This document shows positions 11,620-59,635 of a stretch of DNA of 64,000 nucleotides, one piece after another. The translations under genes and the position numbers were made by a program. The notes below the pieces were generated by a model that was not told the origin of the DNA, did no database searches, and was given only the letters and a program-made list of their open reading frames with translations. Position 1 is the stretch's first letter. Every line of letters begins with the position of its first letter. Source of the DNA: Hepsetus odoe (taxonomy: Eukaryota > Chordata > Actinopteri > Characiformes > Hepsetidae); NCBI GenBank assembly GCA_017165825.1, contig CM029383.1, positions 992,001 to 1,056,000 of the forward strand. Reading direction: 5' to 3'.

Positions 11620-11719
11620 CACAAAAATGTTCGTTTCTGGGTGATCTGGATTACCATTCCACTCTGCTTCACTGGAGTCGCTTACCTGCAGAGCCTCAAA
11701 CGCGTGTCCCTTTTAAAAG
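11620..11719 (+). CDS. Candidate orphan 100-bp coding exon, one membrane helix
   Basis: A T-rich tract ending TTTTTTTTTCAG precedes the segment and AAAAG|GTGAGATC follows it: a strong acceptor and donor. The single open frame reads HKNVRFWVIWITIPLCFTGV and then AYLQSLKRVSLLKG, with GC-rich third positions and a likely membrane helix. It lies just upstream of the ptrh2 first exon. Splicing it straight to the ptrh2 coding exon puts ptrh2 out of frame. I do not recognise the protein; a minus-strand donor (CTGCAG|GTAAGC) also lies inside, so the strand is not certain. Confidence 0.3.
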
Positions 11720-11723
11720 GTGA

Positions 11724-11727
<4 letters not shown>

Positions 11728-11756
<29 letters not shown>

Positions 11757-11770
11757 GGAGGGGGGGGGGG
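11728..11770. repeat. Poly(A)/poly(G) homopolymer tract
   Basis: A run of about 26 A is followed by GGAGG and a run of ten or more G. Confidence 0.95.
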
Positions 11771-11809
11771 TCACTTGTTTAGTGTGTGTTTCGCGCAACG
11801 GCGGTTTCG

Positions 11810-11817
11810 TGACGTCA
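11810..11817. promoter_or_regulatory. CRE palindrome in ptrh2 promoter
   Basis: TGACGTCA, the full palindromic CREB/ATF site, lies in a CpG-rich stretch about 65 bases upstream of the first-exon donor of ptrh2. Function is inferred from position. Confidence 0.6.
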
Positions 11818-11829
11818 TCAGCTAGTGCC

Positions 11830-11883
11830 CTCTATTTCTTTAACTCGAGGAAGAGACAGAAGGGCCGAGTAAAAGTAATCACG
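11830..11883 (+). other. ptrh2: Probable ptrh2 5' untranslated exon
   Basis: The stretch after the CRE ends in TAATCACG|GTGAGAAG, a strong donor. The next good acceptor is GGCAG at 12690, two bases before the ptrh2 ATG. The start of transcription is not visible and is put at about 11830. Confidence 0.5.
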
Positions 11884-12691
11884 GTGAGAAGCATTTTTTT
11901 CCACCCAAATTTGCATCTGTTACCTTATAGATACACGTTTACACCAAACTGTGGCTAACAAAACCTGGTTTATACCCAGATTGTGAGAGCACGTGCTCCT
12001 CAGCGTGTAGTTAGCCAATTAGCTACAGGATGTTTTACACTTCTGCTTTTCTAATGGTATTTCTTGAAACACTGCTAACTATAATCAGTTGTAGGTTACA
12101 ACTGAGTTGTATATGTCCATACCATCTTTATGTGATTAAGCGCCAGGAGTGCTAAATATCCCACATCCCCAGTGTTTATAGAGCCAAGCATGTTTAAAAG
12201 AATGAGCTGAGGCAAGTGTCTGTTGGACAGTTCTCAGTTTTAGTTCTCTAGCTAATTCCACTATCTTGCTTTCAGAAAGCACCCTCAGAAGTCCAAGGGA
12301 CAAATGTGAATAGTCATTGATAGCATGCAGCATCTAATATGATGTGTTTAGTTATTTTTACTAATAAAATTTTGGTTGTCGAGCTGATTTACCTCCTACC
12401 CCTCTTTCCACTCTGGAAAGATTAATTAAATTAAATAACATGTAACATTCAGGAATAGAACACTCCAGGATATCTCTCTCTAAAGGAAATGGAGCATTCC
12501 ACTAGATGAGTATTTCCTTGCTGATTTGAAAATGTGAATTTGTGAATGTTTGAATGTAATTTTTTGGATTGAGTGTACTTAATTCAGTCATATGCTTTTG
12601 CAGTTTAACATTTTGTGCTAATTTTAATGTAATTAATTGTTAAGTTTTAGTTTACCTGTACTGAATTTGGTTTGATATGCTACTAGGCAGG

Positions 12692-13213
12692 ATGGACTCC
12701 TGGTATAGTCCGCTGACCTTGGGTGTGCTGGCTGGAGTTGGTTGTGGACTCTACCTCGGATGGTGCCTCCGAGGCCAGCTAAACAGGTCCCCCCATGGCC
12801 TGATGGCAGCTTGTGGAAATTCCAGTGCTAACAGTAAAAGAAACATTATGGGAGAGAGTGGTGAATTTAAAATGATCCTGGTAGTTCGGACTGACCTCAA
12901 AATGGGCAAAGGTAAAGTTGCAGCTCAGTGTTCACATGCTGCAGTTTCTGCTTACAAGCAGGTCCAGCGCCGAAATCCCGACCTCCTGAAACGGTGGGAA
13001 TACTGTGGTCAGCCCAAAGTAGTGGTCAAGGCTCCGGATGAAGACTGCCTTTTAGAATTGTTGACTCATGCAAAAGAAGTTGGGCTGCCAGTCAGCCTTA
13101 TTCAGGATGCTGGAAGAACCCAAATTGCTCCAGGTTCAAGGACTGTTCTTGGGCTTGGACCAGGGCCTGCAGATCTTGTAGACAAAGTAACAGGACACTT
13201 GAAACTATACTAG
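12692..13213 (+). CDS. ptrh2: Peptidyl-tRNA hydrolase 2, mitochondrial (PTRH2/BIT1)
   Basis: The 173-residue single-exon product releases peptides from prematurely freed peptidyl-tRNA. In vertebrates it is anchored in the mitochondrial outer membrane and, as BIT1, takes part in anoikis signalling. A hydrophobic N-terminus (about residues 6-24, PLTLGVLAGVGCGLYLGWCL) fits the anchor. The Pth2 domain runs from about residue 57 to the end with KMILVVRTDLKMGKGKVAAQ, CSHAAVSAYK, EYCGQPKVVVKAPDE, SLIQDAGRTQIAPGS and the terminal VTGHLKLY. An upstream in-frame ATG at 12677 would add five residues, but it lies in the intron, before the CTAGGCAG acceptor, so 12692 is chosen. Human PTRH2 has 179 residues. 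The gene is tail to tail with cltc, as in human. Confidence 0.95.
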   Translation: MDSWYSPLTLGVLAGVGCGLYLGWCLRGQLNRSPHGLMAACGNSSANSKRNIMGESGEFKMILVVRTDLKMGKGKVAAQCSHAAVSAYKQVQRRNPDLLKRWEYCGQPKVVVKAPDEDCLLELLTHAKEVGLPVSLIQDAGRTQIAPGSRTVLGLGPGPADLVDKVTGHLKLY

Positions 13214-13296
13214 ACAATGTATTAAGCAGAACATAAAATACAGTTTCTTGATTCTTATGATTTTTTTTTTTAATGAAATTTGTGAAGAAATGATGC

Positions 13297-13302
13297 ATTA
13301 AA
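13297..13302 (+). terminator. Possible ptrh2 poly(A) signal (ATTAAA)
   Basis: ATTAAA about 85 bases after the stop codon. An alternative AATAAA lies at 13740-13745; I cannot tell which is used. Confidence 0.4.
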
Positions 13303-13739
13303 AGTCAACAAAAGTTTTCAGTTTGACCATTTATTTTAAGAAGCAAGTGATTCACCTTTTTCATATGATTACATTTTGTTTGCATTGTAAATGTGTATAT
13401 ATACAGAGAAGGGTCTTTTAGCTTAATGTTAAATCAGACATATCTGTCACAACTCTGTATTCTTAAACATTTTTGTTTAAATCATCAGAAATTTCAAAAT
13501 GTTTAACCTCCCTTGACTACCCAGTGGAAACCTGGTTACAGGAAATACGGAGACCAAATTATTCAGTTCCAACAATTGTTTTTGCTAATGTTGCCTTTAA
13601 ACTGGCCATCAGCTTGACTATCCTGCATGGATTTCAAATGTTCCACTTCACCTTGCATTTTAGATTCTATGTTCAGAACTTTTCTCTGCCAATTATCTAT
13701 GGATAGTACTGTTCACTAGGTATGGTATTAAGGGAAGAA

Positions 13740-13745
13740 AATAAA
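13740..13745 (+). terminator. Possible distal ptrh2 poly(A) signal (AATAAA)
   Basis: Canonical AATAAA 527 bases past the ptrh2 stop, still upstream of the likely 3' end of the convergent cltc transcript. Confidence 0.45.
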
Positions 13746-14607
13746 CATTGGTAATGTTAAAGCCAGGACGTTACTGTCATAGCAGCAGCATGAGTCAAAA
13801 CAAGGATGGGTGACTTGAGCAATGCACATCAAATAGCAGTTTGCACCAAGAGTTATTTTATATATTTTTTAAAAGGTTTTAGGTTGGTGTGGTTTGGGAA
13901 TGAATAATTTTCCATCTTAGACACATCTGTATTTGTGGATTAAATATATAGTATAGCATAAAGTATCATTTTAAGGGAGAATGAAGTTTAACAAATCAGT
14001 TATGACATTCTTTAAATATGCAAGTGTAAGACTTGTAGGATTGTTTTTCATAAATTGTTATATTCTCTCTGTACACTCAAAAGGTGACCTAAACATGATA
14101 GCCAGCCCATCCAAGCACACACACCAACAACAAGAGAGAGACAATGTGCATACACATACATGTCCGTATAATAGTATTTTTAATTATCCCTCTCTTAATG
14201 GAATGGTCCCACATGAAGAGCACTGATTACAAGGGAAGGTCACCTGTAACATTATAAATGACTGGGGGGCAAAAAATAAAAAATAAAATAAATTTACACA
14301 ATTTACTAAGGAAACCTACATAGGCCAGGAAATAACTCACTTTAAATTGTATGTATTTAAAATAATCTTTCATATATGGAGCTCATCATAAACTCCCACA
14401 TCCATAGTATTATTGGTATTTTAAGTAGTGTTTGTTCATGGAAGCCGCAGTCGGTGTTCAAAAATCTTGAAACACTTGTTTACAGTTCTTTGAATATACA
14501 ACAATTAAATTTGACAGATTCAAGCTGCTTACACAAAAATGAGTATACATTAGGTTTATCTTCTCACTACAGAGTGCAAATCAGACACTTCACAACAGAC
14601 ATTTTTG

Positions 14608-14613
14608 TTTATT
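14608..14613 (-). terminator. Possible cltc poly(A) signal (AATAAA)
   Basis: AATAAA on the minus strand 371 bases after the cltc stop codon. If used, the two convergent transcripts end about 850 bases apart. Confidence 0.45.
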
Positions 14614-14983
14614 CAATAGTCAAGCTGCTCTTCCCACAAAGTCCTCACATTACACATAAACCATTTCCCTTAATATAACTGGAGGGGGGGACAAAAAAAA
14701 AAAAAAAAAAAACATGGAATGTGGGGAAAAAAAACAATTATTTCTGGTCATCCAAGCTTTTCATTTTCTTCAAAAAGGCAGAAATCAAGTCCTTCATGAC
14801 AGTGTAAAGGGAGTAAAAGAAAACAAGAAAAACAATTACTTAAAAAAGTAGAAGAATATCTTTGCTCATATCCTGCAGTAAGTAAAAGACAGGTGAGGAG
14901 GGCTGGTGAAGAACTTGGTGGGAGAAATGGATGGAGGGACTGAGCCACGCGGCAGCATTTTGAGGGAGTAGTAGTGGTGGTCC

Positions 14984-51742
<36,759 letters not shown>

Positions 51743-52400
51743 GATAGTTCCTCTTCCCTCTCCTCCGTCTCCTTGCTCTCTCTGCTAGCTCGCTAACCGA
51801 ATACAGCAGCTTCCTCTCTCAGGTCCAAGCCGGCCTCCCGCCTAACCGAAAGGAGCTTTATCGTCTGCGAACAAGCCGGAGAACGTGTTAGCTGTTCTGC
51901 TCGCCCGACGTGTGTATACGAGCTTCAGTCCCGAATTGCCAGGCTGTGGCCGCTGCGCTGGAACTCTCGGAAGCTGCAATGGCGGCGGAATCTGGCCGGG
52001 GTGGAAGCGCTCCGGAAGCAGGTCCGGATTTTAATGACGCGGAGGGATACGAAAATTAGTTTATGAATAACGTTGTTGTTCCGCGTAAACAGGCCGCGGC
52101 GCGACCGAGTTTGATGGCTGCAGGCGAAGGGAGTACTTTACAGACTAAAACTTTCCTATGTGAAGTTCAGGTTTAAGGACCATAAGCACTGACAGTCCAC
52201 TCGGCACTATTTTTTCACGATTCGCCCTTTGATTTTTGCCACATCATTCGTCCTCGAGAAGTGACGTCAGTTCCGATGGGGTTTGTTTTCTCCTACAGAA
52301 ACAGCGGCTCTGAGGCGACAGCTCGCCATCCAACCAGAGGCAAACGCTCACGGCTCAGCATGTTCAGAAAAATAGCGCTCGTTATTTTGTGTTTTTTAAA
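51743..52400 (-). promoter_or_regulatory. cltc: cltc 5' UTR and CpG-rich promoter
   Basis: CpG content is high from about 51750 to 52350. A YY1-like AATGGCGGCGG near 51977, ETS-like CGGAAG sites and a palindromic CRE (52262-52269) fit a TATA-less housekeeping promoter. The transcription start is not fixed by the sequence; about 51.9-52.0 kb is likely. Confidence 0.65.
52262..52269. promoter_or_regulatory. CRE palindrome upstream of cltc
   Basis: TGACGTCA about 520 bases upstream of the cltc ATG, in a CpG-rich context. Confidence 0.5.
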
Positions 52401-54279
52401 AATGCGTTAAAGTTACCGGTTTGTTAACATGTGCTTTCTTCCCCCAGAACCCTTGAATGAGAGAAAGCGGAGGGGGGAATAACATTTATTTAGCTTATAA
52501 ATGTTGAGTTAATCATTCACGCTTTTGAGGGAAATTGATCACCTCAGAACTTTATAATAGCTGTGATTACATGACTCAAAATGCCTACAATTCCAATCTA
52601 GTCTCAGCCAGATAAATGCTTTACTTATGACGAAGAAAGTCCCAGTCGCTACAACATTACACAAAAAAAATCCCAAAAGTGCCTGAATGGTGTTACAATG
52701 AAAATTACACTAAACGAGAGGCAATTCTCTATAACTAGATGAGGATCAAGTGCAATGTGTGGTGAAATAAATGTACATTTTTACATATATTTACAGTTAT
52801 TTCTTTTAATTGCTAGCCAAAACTGTATTAACATCTCTTCTGTGTAATGTCAATAATGGTAAAACATTGGTAAATCTGAAAAGAGATTAATTTGGGTAAT
52901 ATTTTACTTTTCTGCTGGAAAGGTATGTTGGGTATCAGGGAACATATTGATATATAATACATTTTCTGAAAAGCAGTATCTCCACAAGTATTATGGAGCC
53001 TATTTGTAACCAATTTGTTAAATAACTTTCTTTAAGAAAGGTTTTGAAAAAATGCTTAAAAAATGTGGTTCCTTTCAAAACTTTGTTAAAGAGTTCAGAC
53101 TCACTATAGTTGAGAATATTTTACTTCAGTGCATTTTGAATGACTGTTATACTCATATGTGACCTTCCTGAAATGAAAGCAGCAAATAATTCAGCCCAAC
53201 ACTGACATGTTCTTCTAGAATGAAACAGCAAATTTTTCTTCAAATGAACAATACTAGCATGATCTTACTTTTTAGCTCCAACCGTATTCCCTGCAGATTG
53301 CATTAACACATTTCTAACAATCTTCACTATTATATCCTGTCCTATGTCCAATGTAAACAGAAATAGTGAATATCAATCAGCCTGAACACTGAAACCACCT
53401 GCCATTACTGAACATTTTGCAATGTGGAAGGGTGTATTACTTTTCTCCAGCTAAATGATTAACCCGCTAGTCATCAGCAACATCCTGTATTATTTCAGAT
53501 TATGTTTGTGGTCGATCTACAGGAACACTGTTCTCTTTTGTGCACACTCAGCTATGTTTGGTGCATAAAGGATATGGTTGTGTTTCAAACTATTGCAAAA
53601 GAGTGTGGCAATCAGTAATGTGCTGTATGGGCCTGGAAGTGCTGCTGACATATTTCTCTTATAGGCAAGAGCAAGGTCCACTACATAACAAACTGATTTG
53701 TATACACATGAACTATGCCAGATTTAATCACACACAATTAAAGCAAGTGTCATAACAGAGCACTTAAGCAAAGAGGGGTCTGTTATGGGCGGGTGTCACA
53801 AAGAAATACAATCACTTCCTCTTTAACTTGGACGTTCTGAAATTTCTGCTTAGTTAAGGAGTATACCGGGTGTAGCAGTGTTACAAAACAAAGAGTCAAG
53901 ACTGAAGTGTACTAAATTGACAAGACTGGTTTGCAGTTATTTGACTTTTGTGTCGGATGTAGTATTTTTCAGCAGGCTTTTATTTTTGAGTGTTAACATG
54001 TTTGACCCCGGTCTAGAAGAAAAAAAAATACATTAAAAAGTAAAGGAAAACGACAAAAACGACTTTTCAAACGACATCCAGCTCTTCAGCTAGACTTGTC
54101 ATTGTGATGTAGGAGAAAGGATGACTTGCAGGTTTACTGAATGAATGTGGGTATGTTTTCACTCTTCCTTGTCGCAACTCACCTGATCCCCGTATGAAAG
54201 GTAAACCAGGTGATTAGCTGGATTAGGACGAAACCAATTATGCTTAAAATTGAGCAGAAAATTGAACGAAGTTTTAAAT
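52401..54279. other. Intergenic, no gene recognised
   Basis: AT-rich sequence between the cltc promoter and the BTG-family 3' end. A small transposon-end-like fragment lies near 53370-53400. Nothing else can be supported. Confidence 0.5.
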
Positions 54280-54757
54280 CAGTGGTCTCCAACCACCGTG
54301 CACAGAAAATATTTTTATCAGTATAAAAGACTTTAGAGGGAAAAAAAACACGCTCGTCTCGGTCACGTGATGCGGCACGGCAAAAATTAAGCCCACAAGC
54401 TAGCAAAATTGAGTACAAAAAAAACAAAACAAAAAAAACACATGTCTTTGGAGCACCGAATACCTTGCTTCCATTTGCAGCATCCTTTCACTGTGAGATT
54501 TTTTTGCAGTGACAGCAACCGAAACCAAATTATGGTGTAGACTGGACATAAGCAACACACTTAGAGTCATTGTCTCCCATTACCCCCAGATGGGTCCGGT
54601 TCGTTGGAGGGAAGCAAGCTCAGGGCTCCCATTAATTAATCGGATTGATGAGTTGTATTTTTATGCAATTTGTTTTTAGCAGTTTCTATGCTGGTCCGTG
54701 AAAATACTGTTTTACAAGAAACGAGTCCGTGGCGCTAAAAAGGCTTGGGGACCGCTG
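54280..54757. mobile_element. hAT-type MITE with 8-bp target duplication
   Basis: Left end CAGTGGTCTCCAACCACC; inverted right end CAGCGGTCCCCAAGCCTTTT. Flanks are TTTTAAAT (54272-54279) and TTCTAAAT (54758-54765), an 8-bp duplication with one difference. Non-coding; related to the element at 6019. Confidence 0.88.
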
Positions 54758-54881
54758 TTCTAAATGATGCGGTATGTTCATACTTGCTGCCACCTAGTGG
54801 ACGATTTTCTTTCCAGTGAAAATTTCCTCCAGCAAATACTGAAATGACCACTCGAGTCATTAATTTGATTAGAAAAAGTGT

Positions 54882-54887
54882 TTTAAT
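54882..54887 (-). terminator. Possible btg3-like poly(A) signal (ATTAAA)
   Basis: ATTAAA on the minus strand about 385 bases past the stop codon of the BTG-family gene. Confidence 0.35.
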
Positions 54888-55271
54888 GTACTCCTTAATT
54901 TAAGTGGTCAGAGCAATACATAATACTTTACTGTGAATAAATAAAACATTTGGTAATTGAAACAGAACTGAAACACTAGGGTAAAGCATCAGCAAATAAT
55001 GATACCATTTAACAAATACAGTACGATTCCTATAAAAAAATGGAAATACTCCAAATATTCCTAATCCAATACGTACAAAGATTACGTTATAAACACTTGA
55101 TTACAAATCCTTTAAAGTGCAAAGAGTTATGTTCCTTAAAAATACACAGTCACAAAATTGAAAGGTGACAATTTAACTACAAAAATAGTTTAAAAATTTG
55201 GTCAGTCAACTTAGTGGTATATTCAAGAACCTTCTCCTTCACATAGACATGAACTAACAGTGCTACAGTAG

Positions 55272-57080
55272 TTACAAGAGTTGGGGCACCAAGTTAGGTG
55301 TATTGGCCCAGTATCCATGTTTGCTTCGGTAGTTATTTGGTACCCATCCATTTGATTTGAAGGAGTGGTTTTGTCTCCCTACAGGGCGGAAAATGTAGTT
55401 TTGCCGTGGAGGGCCATGTCCTTTACCTGGACCAAGCTTCTTCTTGAGCAAAGGGTGCCACATGGGAGCACCAGGGTAGATGAGCTTTTCAAAGGGGAAG
55501 ACACAAACAGTCTCTTAATTCTAGATTATTATTATATCAATTATATAGATAATGGTTTTACCTTAATCTACTGTTCCAAATACAATTTAGAGGGTTTGAT
55601 GTTACAGTAAGTACCTGATACTGAGGGCGATTATGCGGAAAACTTGAAGTAAATCGGGGTTCCCTGCAGCAACTGTCCTCATCCGAAGAAGATCCTGAAT
55701 GATAATCTGATGTCACCCTCTCTACAGCACTTGTCACCTTTTTTGTCACATCTTCCTTATCATCATCTTCATCACTTGAGAAACTGGCCACAGTGAAGGC
55801 AAGGTTCTTCTCACCATACCTGAGTATTTTTTCCATTTTTGTATAGAAGAAAAAAAAAAAAAAAAAAAAGCTTTAGTTTGTTACAGGAAAGATAATTAAA
55901 TATTCTGATTTATACATCTGTTTTAAATGAACAGTTATTCTAACTTTGCACAAAAAACTACATAAATCACAAGCAAAAACAAATATAAATTTGACAATAC
56001 AAAAGTATTCAGTACCCAAGTAAATAATAGTAGTACTTTGCCTGCTATAGCTGAAAGCAATACAATTTGCACCACTGAGATTCTAATTTGGTCCATTCCT
56101 TTGCAAAGTGTTCTGTTCCATAAGGTTACAATGGTTCCTGTTGGATTCACACTATAAACAATAATGTTTTTATTTTTAGAGCACTAATATCCAGAACTTA
56201 TTTTTAGCCTTTACATATTTATGTACTTTCTTAGCTTCTAAGCACCTTTCCCCTCATCAGTTTTGTAAACATTTTTACATTGTTATTCTGAAGCAGACAT
56301 AACCCACGTATAGGTACATTAAATAAAACATTCTTAATACTTAAAACCTTCCGTTGTAAATAGCCTTCAGTAATAAGTGTACATTAAAGTAAACTGCCCA
56401 TCACAAATGGTGACAAGATATATTTAGTTCCCCACACAAACATTTTTAAAATATATTTCCAGCAACTTTGGATTAGGAGGCGATTTGAGATGAAGCAGAA
56501 TTTAGACAGTACTCTTTCACAGAAGAAAATTTTACTACTGCATATTTACATGCAAAAAGACTCACCTACAGCACACCTCTCCTGGATCAACCCACAATGT
56601 GAGCTCTTTGGGAAGACCAAGATCCTTATACTGTACACTACTCTCAGCACAAGCACGCAGAAGTTCTGGGTCCTCTTTATGAAACCGGTTCACACGGATG
56701 CACCTGCAGAACAACACATTGAAAATTAGAAGGTCGGTGCCCTCAAACTACATGGTTTGCATATACACAATTGTTACTATACAATTAACCTTGGCTCATG
56801 AGATGCTTGAAAAGTAGTTTACACATTTAAGCCAACAGGTCACAAAAACAAAAAAATATTGGCTGTTTTACTGAGGAGACCATCACATCCATTAAAAAGC
56901 CCTGTACCTGAAAGCCTGGCCCTTGCTGGGATTGTCAGGATACCAATGACCTCTGAACTTCTCCTGAAGGGACACGGTCAGCCTCTCCACAAACAGATCC
57001 ACCTTCTCTGCATCCAGCTTCTCTGACTTCTTGATCAACCGCTTTAGGAAAAACACCACTGCTGCAATTTCTTTCTTCAT
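55272..57080 (-). CDS. btg3: BTG/Tob-family anti-proliferative protein, BTG3-like
   Basis: Four coding exons (56908-57080, 56566-56703, 55615-55819, 55272-55484) join in frame to 242 residues. The BTG/APRO domain fills residues 1 to about 115, starting MKKEIAAVVFFLKRLIKKSE, with GHWYPDNPSKGQAFRCIRVN (box A region) and LGLPKELTLWVDPGEVCCRY (box B region). Family members bind the CAF1/CNOT7 deadenylase of CCR4-NOT and restrain proliferation. The rest has an acidic SDEDDDKED patch, VTSDYHSGSSSDEDS, and a tail with APMWHPLLKKKLG, as in BTG3 (human 252 residues). The SCCREPR phrase slightly recalls BTG4, so orthology is BTG3 by weight of evidence, not proof. Confidence 0.9.
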
Positions 57081-57113
57081 TGTTAGCTGTTGAGCTGGAA
57101 ATCTGGTCCAAAT

Positions 57114-58340
57114 TCTACAAAAGCCAAAACAAGCAGTAATATCACCGTAACCTTACCCCTATAACAAGAATACAATAAAATAAAAACTATTGGGAAAAAC
57201 TGATTACCTCTCTAATAGGCCTTTTCCTATTTCACGCCCTTACATGTTCAAATTCTTTCATTACTGTTAAATTGCTTAGTACTTGATGCTCACAACTTTG
57301 CTTTTACCGCAGCTTGAATGATTTGTAAGTTTAAATAAAAATACCTGCTAAATAAGTTTTTTTTTTAAATCTGCATTTTCTCTACAAAACAAGACATTAA
57401 CTCGCATACTTAATTTCACACAAAGGGTGAACTGAAGGTTCAAAAAAACAGTCCTCTTCTGACAATGACCGAAGTCGAGCGGTTAAGCTTCAAATCTGTT
57501 TGTAAAATATTTATTTTCCACGTTGTCGTTATGTCAAAGGTGTGAATAAAATGGCCCACTGTGTGGCGGTTATTCCAGGACTCGCCAGTTACTCGGCAAC
57601 TCTTGGCAAAACTCAAAAAGCCCCAGCGTTGGCAGAGCTAATTAATTAAACCGATGAATCAATCGGCGGGAGCGTTCAGATAATGGCGCGCTTGACTTCA
57701 TCATCAGTGCTCCGCTAAATCCAAACCAAGCAACACGCCAGAAAACAAGAGTACACAGGAAGCAAGCGGTCTTTCTGTCTCTTGTAACGTCGAAAAATAC
57801 ATTTTTGACTTGAAGTCAAACATAAAAATGTTTGAAACAATTAAGAGTTAAAACCCGTCATTTTAAACAAAATCATAGCCAACTGTTAGCCAGTTAAACT
57901 AGAAGCGACAGGCTGGATTTGTATACAACCAACACGTAGACACACGTTTGCGTATTAAAAAAAAATAAACCATTGATGATATTTATGCTTTTATTTATTT
58001 ACAGTTTTATAAACCAACAGTGTAGCTGGTCAAACACAAAAGCTAGGCTAGCAACTGACCAGGCTAACGCTGCTTGCTTAGCCAACAATGTCACTAACAA
58101 CGTGGCCTGTTGTCGCAGTTTGCCAACCAAAGTGCAAACACTCAGTTTTCAAGGTTATATCACAATATAAGGCCACCCAGACAGAATTCTCGTTCGAAAT
58201 CTCGAAATAAATCTACTCACCGTGTTTTCGGTTCATCAACATGTGGGTTAACTCCTGCCTGACCGAGACGCTTCAGGACCCTTGTTGTAAACGACAACAA
58301 GATGACGTCATTTTCCCCTCCTCGTGGGGGGGTGGGGGGG
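57114..58340 (-). promoter_or_regulatory. btg3: 5' intron, first exon and promoter of btg3-like gene
   Basis: An acceptor TTTTGTAG|AATTTGG (57115) puts the coding exon's untranslated part at 57081-57114. The untranslated first exon ends with AAAACACG|GTGAGTAG at 58221 and extends to about 58300. TGACGTCA at 58303-58310 and TGACGTAA at 58342-58349 flank a G-rich block just upstream. CpGs near 57570-57680 could mark an alternative start. Confidence 0.6.
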
Positions 58341-58349
58341 ATGACGTAA
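58303..58349. promoter_or_regulatory. Paired CRE sites at the btg3-like promoter
   Basis: One full palindrome TGACGTCA (58303-58310) and one variant TGACGTAA (58342-58349), with a G-rich run between them. Confidence 0.6.
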
Positions 58350-58649
58350 ACACCACAGGGCTCAAAGAGCTTCTCAGTGATACGAATATGTCCAGTACTA
58401 ACAATCTGGACTTGAGGGAGTTGAACAAAATTAACTTAAATTAAATTAAATCATATTGTTGGAAATGAATGAGTTCAAAGAAAAGGATTTTCGTGTGGTT
58501 GCATTTTGAGCTGTGACAAGATCCAGCTCTGTGATGTCTTCTCAATGAAACTTAAATTTGCCTTCAATCTGTCATAAATGTCTTAACAGAAATAACGTTA
58601 AAAAATCATTAACCTAACATATCTTCTTAGCAAAGGCATAGTATTATTA

Positions 58650-58886
58650 GGGATCAGTGGTGGCCTTGGGGTTAGGGACTAAGCTTCATGATTAGAAGGT
58701 AGTGGGTTCGTGCCCCAGTCTATAAGGTTGCCCTGAGGTATCCTCGAGCAAGGTACTGTCCCTTACACTGTTCCCTAGGTACTGGATATGGCAGCCCACT
58801 GCTCCTTCTCCCTCTGTGTATGTTTACTACTGCTCTGCTTGCAGATTAGAATCACACCTGCTCTGCTTGCAGATTAGAATCACACC
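58650..58886 (+). repeat. tRNA-derived SINE, copy 8, with 28-bp tandem duplication
   Basis: GATCAGTGGTGGCCTTGGGG is the degenerate tRNA-like head; GAGGTATCCTCGAGCAAGGT is the conserved body. At the 3' side two perfect 28-bp copies starting TGCTCTGCTTGCAGATTAGA stand in tandem (58831-58858, 58859-58886). Confidence 0.75.
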
Positions 58887-58929
58887 TAGGGCTAAATCAT
58901 GATGGCAAAATGATTGGGCCAAAAAAGAA

Positions 58930-59635
58930 AAAAAAAACAGCAGGTTTTCTGTAGTGTTCAACATTATGCAGTGCTCAATAGCAAAAATAGTCCAAGCACT
59001 GACAACCTATGACTGGACCATTTGAACCAAAGCTTACTAGTGTGTGTGTGTGTGTGTGTGGAGGAAAGGCTGGTCCAATACAATAGAAGACCTCATTTAG
59101 CACAAATTGCTTAAAGTTAATGCTGGCAATGACAGAAAATTGTCAGAACACACATGACAAACCTAAGCAATCGTTGTAGACTAAATATAATCTTTTGTGC
59201 CAATGTTAATCCCTAATGGCAATGGGCTTTTTTGCAGAAAAATGCTCAACCATTTATAAGTACTGACCACTACATACCAGCAAGCCTGCAAGGCATGCAA
59301 TTTTGGGGATGCTCTGACCAACTAAATTCAGAAATTGGTCTACATTGCCAGAGGCCACAATGAGATTAATGGAGAGCTGGCCCCATGAATATAACCTAGA
59401 TGGATACAAGGAAGTAAGGCCCAATATTCAGTTCAAAGAATTGCATATAAAGTGCCAGTGACAAATTGGTGTTGTGAATACACAGCACAAAAAAAAATAC
59501 TTCCCTGCATTTTACACATGCACATTATGACTGCTATCTCACTGTCTAATCTAAAGTACATTTTTATGAAGCCGTTGTATGATATTAATCAATATTATTC
59601 ACTTCACTTGGTGGTGGTTTTAATGTTGTAATCAG
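58930..59635 (+). mobile_element. Decayed DNA-transposon fragment
   Basis: Contains AAGTTAATGCTGGCAATGAC and CAGAAAATTGTCAGAACACA, phrases seen in degraded Tc1-type fish elements, and ends with GGTGGTGGTTTTAATGTTGT, the inverse of the end fragment near 36605. A (TG)n run lies at 59041-59060. No intact frame. Confidence 0.55.

Noticed and set aside
12677..12691. Upstream in-frame ATG for ptrh2
   Set aside because: The acceptor GGCAG at 12686-12690 lies between it and the ATG at 12692, so it is intronic in the expected transcript.
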